Shown here one piece after another: positions 6,089-9,147 of a stretch of 9,147 nucleotides of DNA. The translations under genes and the position numbers were made by a program. The stretch comes from an uncultured Prevotella sp. (GTDB lineage: Bacteria; Bacteroidota; Bacteroidia; Bacteroidales; Bacteroidaceae), in assembly GCA_905202125.1 (NCBI GenBank), contig CAJKQX010000085.1:1-9147 (forward strand), given 5' to 3'. The notes below the pieces were generated by a model, which was given only the letters and a program-made list of their open reading frames with translations, was not told the origin of the DNA and made no database searches. Each line of letters starts with the position of its first letter. Positions within the stretch are counted from its first letter, which is position 1.

Positions 6089-6382
6089 ATGGACGCCACT
6101 GAGAAGACTATTGCGCTCTTCACCACCCGGGTGAGACAGATGATCCTTCAATATGAGGAGTTGAAGGAGGATAATGCAAATCTGTTGACACTTGTTGAAG
6201 AGCGTGACTCCACGATAAAAAGTCTGGAGAAACAGTTGGCTCAGGCAAAAAAAGATTATGACAGCCTGAAAATGGCAAGGATGATAGAAGTCACAAACGG
6301 CGACTTGGAGTCAGCACAGAAGCGACTGTCAAAGTTGATACGCGATGTGAATAAATGTATCACATTGATAAGCGAAAAGTAA
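6089..6382 (+). CDS. Small coiled-coil protein, probable ZapA partner
   Basis: A 97-residue soluble protein dominated by one long coiled coil: heptad-like Leu/Ile spacing with many Glu/Lys from about 12 to 62 (EELKEDNANLLTLVEER, then STIKSLEKQLAQAKKDYDSL). A loop and a C-terminal helix with RLSKLIRDVNKCITLI (79-94) follow. From memory, a gene of this size and shape lies just ahead of zapA in many Bacteroidetes; this was not searched. The zapA start is only 6 nt downstream, indicating translational coupling and a shared role at the division ring. Size and coiled-coil content resemble ZapB, but I see no sequence signature proving homology, so a ZapB-like function is inference. Transcription is likely driven by the promoter at 6040-6071. 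Confidence 0.8.
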   Translation: MDATEKTIALFTTRVRQMILQYEELKEDNANLLTLVEERDSTIKSLEKQLAQAKKDYDSLKMARMIEVTNGDLESAQKRLSKLIRDVNKCITLISEK

Positions 6383-6388
6383 TAGACT

Positions 6389-6682
6389 ATGACAGAGCAA
6401 ACAGAGAAATTACATATAAGATTGCATGTTTACGATACCGAAATCCCGGTGATGGTGCCCAGAGAGGAGGAACCATATTATCGGGATGCGGCAATACTTA
6501 TAACCAATACAATTAATTCGTATGCTTCTGTGTTCAAAGGACACAAAAGCGATAAGGAATTATTGTATATGGCACTTATTGACATTGCCCTCAGATTGCA
6601 AAAAGAAATGGGACGCAATGATACGGCACCATATCGTGATATTCTCGTAAAGTTGACTTCAGAAATAGAAGAGAAATTGTAA
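6389..6682 (+). CDS. zapA: Cell division protein ZapA
   Basis: A 97-residue protein of the ZapA family, which binds FtsZ and cross-links its protofilaments at mid-cell. The N-terminal globular head has the beta strands KLHIRLHVYDTEIPVMVPREEE (7-28). The conserved helix YYRDAAILITNTINSYASVF (30-49) follows, then the second helix with ELLYMALIDIALRLQKEM (57-74), and a C-terminal helical region ending SEIEEKL. Length is normal (about 95-105 in Bacteroidetes). It starts 6 nt after the coiled-coil gene and ends 41 nt before rny, with no terminator on either side, so the three genes look like one operon. The sequence is diverged from proteobacterial ZapA; size, head-helix layout and context carry the call. 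Confidence 0.87.
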   Translation: MTEQTEKLHIRLHVYDTEIPVMVPREEEPYYRDAAILITNTINSYASVFKGHKSDKELLYMALIDIALRLQKEMGRNDTAPYRDILVKLTSEIEEKL

Positions 6683-6723
6683 AGTCTTTTGAGAATATTA
6701 AATTAATAAACAGAAAATAAAAA

Positions 6724-8265
6724 ATGGGAATAGAAGTAATAATAATTACATCAATTGTGGCTCTTGTTTTAGGAGGAGCCACCGGCTACGCCATATTCCG
6801 GTATGTAGTCAAAGGAAAATACAATGAAATAGTTGAGGCTGCCAACAAAGAGGCAGAAGTTTTGAAAGAAAAGAAACTGCTTGAGGTCAAAGAGAAATTT
6901 CTGAATAAGAAATCGGAACTCGAGAAAGAAGTCCAGCAGCGTAATCAGAAAATCCAACAGAATGAAAACCGATTGAAGCAAAGGGAAATCTCGCTCAATC
7001 AGCGACAGGAAGAGTTGGGCCGACGCAAACAAGATCTGGAACAGACCCAGCAGCGTATAGAAAATGAAAAGAAAATGCTTGCATTGAAACATGAAGAACT
7101 TGAGAAGATGCAAAGCATGGAACGAGCCAAACTTGAGGAACTCTCAGGGCTGACGGCAGAGGAAGCTAAGAATCGTCTTGTTGAAAGTCTGAAGGACGAG
7201 GCCAAGATGGATGCCGCCAGTTATGTGAATGAAATAATTGACGAGGCAAAGCTCAACGCCAACACACAGGCCAAGAAAATCGTCATACAAACTATACAGC
7301 GAGTAGCCACTGAGACTGCAATAGAGAATTCAGTGAGTGTTTTCCATATTGAGAATGATGAGGTGAAAGGCCGCATTATCGGTCGTGAGGGTCGTAACAT
7401 CAGAGCACTCGAAGCTGCCGCAGGTGTGGAAATCGTGGTAGATGACACACCTGAGGCTATTGTTATTTCTGCCTTCGATCCTGTGCGCAGAGAGGTTTGC
7501 CGTCTTGCCCTCCATCAGTTGGTTGCCGATGGACGTATACATCCGGCACGTATCGAGGAGGTCGTGGCTAAGGTTAAGAAACAACTTGACAACGAGATTA
7601 TCGAAACCGGAAAACGTACAGCCATCGATTTGGGAATACACGGACTCCATCCCGAACTTATCAGAATAGTCGGTAAGATGAAATATCGTTCGTCTTATGG
7701 ACAGAATCTGTTGCAACACGCTCGCGAAACAGCCAATCTGTGTGCCGTTATGGCCTCTGAATTGGGATTGAATCCAAAGAAGGCCAAGCGTGCCGGACTC
7801 TTGCACGATATAGGAAAGGTACCTGACGAGGAGAGTGAGTTGCCCCACGCATTGTATGGTGCTAAGATAGCAGAGAAATACAAAGAGAAACCGGATATCT
7901 GCAACGCTATCGGAGCCCACCACGATGAGATGGAAATGAATACACTTTTGGCTCCCATTGTTCAGGTATGCGATGCTATTTCGGGTGCACGTCCCGGAGC
8001 CCGTCGCGAGATTGTGGAGGCTTATATCAAACGTCTTAACGACCTTGAAGCAATTGCGATGAGCTATCCCGGAGTGACAAAAACCTATGCCATTCAGGCC
8101 GGACGTGAGTTGCGTGTTATCGTGGGCGCTGACAAGATGGATGATAAGGAAACAGAAGGATTGTCTGCCGAAATTGCAAACAAGATTCAGACTGAGATGA
8201 CTTACCCGGGTCAGGTCAAGATTACGGTTATCCGCGAGACTCGTTCTGTGGCTTATGCTAAATAA
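6724..8265 (+). CDS. rny: Ribonuclease Y
   Basis: A 513-residue membrane-anchored endoribonuclease that initiates mRNA decay. An N-terminal transmembrane segment lies at about 5-27 (IIITSIVALVLGGATGYAIF). A long charged coiled coil runs over about 30-145, and a KH RNA-binding domain carries the GxxG loop in KGRIIGREGRN (215-225). The HD phosphohydrolase domain follows: His332 in QHARE, the His361-Asp362 pair in LLHDIGK (359-365), His399-His400 in AHHDE and Asp417 in VCDAISGARPGARRE. The conserved C-terminal region ends in TVIRETRSVAYAK. Length and domain order match the family fully. The start follows zapA by 41 nt with no promoter-like element in the gap, so it is probably read from the operon promoter. 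A bidirectional terminator lies 28 nt downstream. Confidence 0.97.
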   Translation: MGIEVIIITSIVALVLGGATGYAIFRYVVKGKYNEIVEAANKEAEVLKEKKLLEVKEKFLNKKSELEKEVQQRNQKIQQNENRLKQREISLNQRQEELGRRKQDLEQTQQRIENEKKMLALKHEELEKMQSMERAKLEELSGLTAEEAKNRLVESLKDEAKMDAASYVNEIIDEAKLNANTQAKKIVIQTIQRVATETAIENSVSVFHIENDEVKGRIIGREGRNIRALEAAAGVEIVVDDTPEAIVISAFDPVRREVCRLALHQLVADGRIHPARIEEVVAKVKKQLDNEIIETGKRTAIDLGIHGLHPELIRIVGKMKYRSSYGQNLLQHARETANLCAVMASELGLNPKKAKRAGLLHDIGKVPDEESELPHALYGAKIAEKYKEKPDICNAIGAHHDEMEMNTLLAPIVQVCDAISGARPGARREIVEAYIKRLNDLEAIAMSYPGVTKTYAIQAGRELRVIVGADKMDDKETEGLSAEIANKIQTEMTYPGQVKITVIRETRSVAYAK

Positions 8266-8293
8266 AATCAACTGAAGATTTATTCCTACAATA

Positions 8294-8327
8294 AAAGCGG
8301 GTGCGTCATTAATGATGCACCCGCTTT
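8294..8327. terminator. Bidirectional terminator between rny and rubrerythrin
   Basis: A 34-bp near-perfect palindrome: 8294-8310 pairs with 8311-8327, with a single G-T wobble, around the GC-rich core GCGGGTGC/GCACCCGC. It is flanked by AAA on the left and TTTATTTATAT on the right, so either strand gives a stem followed by a T-rich tail. It sits between the convergent stops of rny and rbr and should serve both. Confidence 0.88.
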
Positions 8328-8349
8328 ATTTATATATTACTAATAATGA

Positions 8350-8892
8350 TTAATAATTTGTGCTTCTCAGTTCGAAATAGCTTTGTGGATGGTTGCAGAC
8401 AGGACATGCTTTGGGAGCATTCTTACCGATAACTACGTGTCCGCAGTTGCGGCAAACCCAAATGGCATCACCCTCGCGTGAGAACACCACATTGTCTTCG
8501 ATGTTCTTCAGCAATTTGCGATAACGCTCCTCGTGCAGTTTCTCAATAGCTGCAACGCCTCTGAATTTAGCTGCGATGCCGGGGAATCCTTCTTCTTCGG
8601 CTTCCTTTGCCATACGGTCGTACATGTTGGTCCACTCGTAGTTCTCACCGGCAGCAGCATCGGCCAAATTCTCTAAAGTGGACTTTATTTCACCACCTTG
8701 CAGATATTTAAACCATAGTTTAGCATGTTCTTTCTCGTTCAATGCTGTTTCCTCAAAAAGGGCAGCTATCTGCTCATAACCTTCCTTTTTGGCTTTTGAA
8801 GCATAGTAGGTGTATTTGTTACGCGCCTCCGACTCACCGGCAAAAGCCTCCATGAGGTTCTTTTCTGTTTTGGTTCCTTTTAATTCTTTCAT
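8350..8892 (-). CDS. rbr: Rubrerythrin
   Basis: A 180-residue cytosolic non-heme iron protein that reduces hydrogen peroxide in anaerobes using electrons from NADH-linked or rubredoxin partners. The N-terminal ferritin-like diiron domain shows Glu20 in FAGESEARNKY, Glu53 and His56 in NEKEHAKLW, Glu83 and Glu86 in AGENYEW, and the EKLHEERY helix (117-124). These correspond to the ligand segments of Desulfovibrio rubrerythrin. The C-terminal rubredoxin-like domain has CRNC (147-150) and CPVC (163-166), the four-cysteine iron site, and ends with SYFEL, typical of the family. Length is normal. The gene is monocistronic, convergent with rny. Upstream are a -7 element and a PerR-box-like palindrome, suggesting peroxide-responsive control. 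Confidence 0.97.
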   Translation of the reverse strand: MKELKGTKTEKNLMEAFAGESEARNKYTYYASKAKKEGYEQIAALFEETALNEKEHAKLWFKYLQGGEIKSTLENLADAAAGENYEWTNMYDRMAKEAEEEGFPGIAAKFRGVAAIEKLHEERYRKLLKNIEDNVVFSREGDAIWVCRNCGHVVIGKNAPKACPVCNHPQSYFELRSTNY

Positions 8893-8951
8893 AATTTATT
8901 TGTTTTGGATTATTATTTGGATGCTAAATTAAACATTATTTTCATACAGTC

Positions 8952-8959
8952 CAAATATA
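8952..8959 (-). promoter_or_regulatory. Candidate -7 promoter element of rbr
   Basis: The minus strand reads TATATTTG, an exact TAnnTTTG match 60 nt ahead of the rubrerythrin ATG. No TTTG is present at the -33 position; the palindrome at 8972-8986 lies there instead. A weak or missing -33 box would suit a regulated promoter. Confidence 0.45.
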
Positions 8960-8971
8960 TATACTAAAAAA

Positions 8972-8986
8972 TTGTAATTATTACAT
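8972..8986. promoter_or_regulatory. PerR/Fur-like operator in the rbr promoter
   Basis: The sequence TTGTAATTATTACAT contains the perfect 6-1-6 inverted repeat TGTAAT-T-ATTACA (8973-8985). It matches 12 of the 14 defined bases of the Bacillus PerR box TTATAATNATTATAA and has the same 7-1-7 geometry. It lies 12 nt upstream of the predicted -7 element, within the space RNA polymerase would cover. PerR control of rubrerythrin is known in clostridia; here it is inferred from sequence alone, in DNA whose AT richness favours chance matches. Confidence 0.4.
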
Positions 8987-9025
8987 TTTTTGTATTTATA
9001 CAAAAGAATTTTTGCTTGAGGATAT

Positions 9026-9147
9026 TCTGTTTGTTTCGCTGTCGAGCCTGTGTTTGTCGGCTGTTTGATGCGCTCGCTTTTCACACGTTCTTCCTTCGAC
9101 AATACGGTCGCAATACAACAAATATAATCTCCAAAACAGCCATGAAC
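9026..9147 (-). repeat. Dispersed intergenic repeat, copy 2 (cut by the window end)
   Basis: Positions 9093-9147 repeat 80-134 in the same orientation with one mismatch, and the match may continue beyond the window. The adjoining 9025-9092 has only four A in 68 bases and begins with TCTGTT, as in copy 1, although the two tracts are otherwise not clearly alignable. The minus-strand TATATTTG recurs at 9119-9126. The mismatch reduces the hairpin to a 4-bp stem (CGAC/GTCG, 9097-9110). A minus-strand frame from ATG 9143-9141 stops after 20 codons (TGA at 9083-9081), unlike copy 1, which argues against a conserved peptide. In this copy the minus-strand element points toward rbr, about 200 bp away. 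Confidence 0.75.

Noticed and set aside
6683..6723. 6S RNA or other small RNA next to zapA, as seen in gammaproteobacteria
   Set aside because: The gap to rny is only 41 nt, too short, and it shows no stable structure.
7330..8271. Long minus-strand open frame (313 codons) opposite rny
   Set aside because: Antisense to the conserved KH and HD domains of RNase Y. The translation has no family features; it is open because of codon bias on the real strand.
80..9147. The repeats as attachment sites or ends of a mobile element
   Set aside because: No integrase, transposase, tRNA target or inverted ends are visible, and the DNA between the copies is mainly housekeeping genes (zapA, rny, rbr, rfbA).

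Overview
The window looks like chromosomal DNA of a Bacteroidales bacterium (Bacteroides/Prevotella/Muribaculaceae-type). The evidence is AT-rich intergenic DNA, no obvious Shine-Dalgarno sites, several exact copies of the Bacteroidetes -7 promoter element TAnnTTTG, a DUF2807 lipoprotein, a Wzc-type kinase of the Bacteroidetes form, and a coiled-coil gene/zapA/rny cluster. No transposase, integrase, CRISPR array, tRNA or rRNA was seen. Genus cannot be fixed from the sequence alone.

Layout. 1-252: non-coding, holding the first copy of a dispersed repeat (conserved core 80-134). 253-1020 (+): GxGD-repeat (DUF2807) lipoprotein, followed by two hairpins. 1061-1492 (-): small HAD-family phosphatase. 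1670-5000 (-): a two-gene polysaccharide unit, rfbA (dTDP-glucose pyrophosphorylase) then a Wzc-like chain-length regulator/tyrosine kinase, ending in a strong terminator at 1549-1600. 5001-5327: a divergent promoter region. 5328-5951 (+): helical protein of unknown function. 6089-8265 (+): coiled-coil protein, ZapA and RNase Y, apparently one operon with its own promoter. 8294-8327: a bidirectional terminator. 8350-8892 (-): rubrerythrin with a PerR-box-like palindrome in its promoter region. 8893-9147: the rubrerythrin control region and a second copy of the repeat, cut by the window end.

How the genes work together. RfbA makes the activated sugar precursor of dTDP-rhamnose-type sugars, and the Wzc-like protein controls polymer length and export of a surface polysaccharide; the rest of that pathway lies outside the window. 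The coiled-coil/ZapA pair probably acts at the FtsZ ring, and RNase Y is a membrane-anchored mRNA decay enzyme. Rubrerythrin removes peroxide in an anaerobe. Most of the window is ordinary core genome. The least explained part is the repeat: a 55-bp core (54/55 identical) joined in both copies to a nearly A-free tract of about 68 nt, with a putative promoter element on the minus strand.
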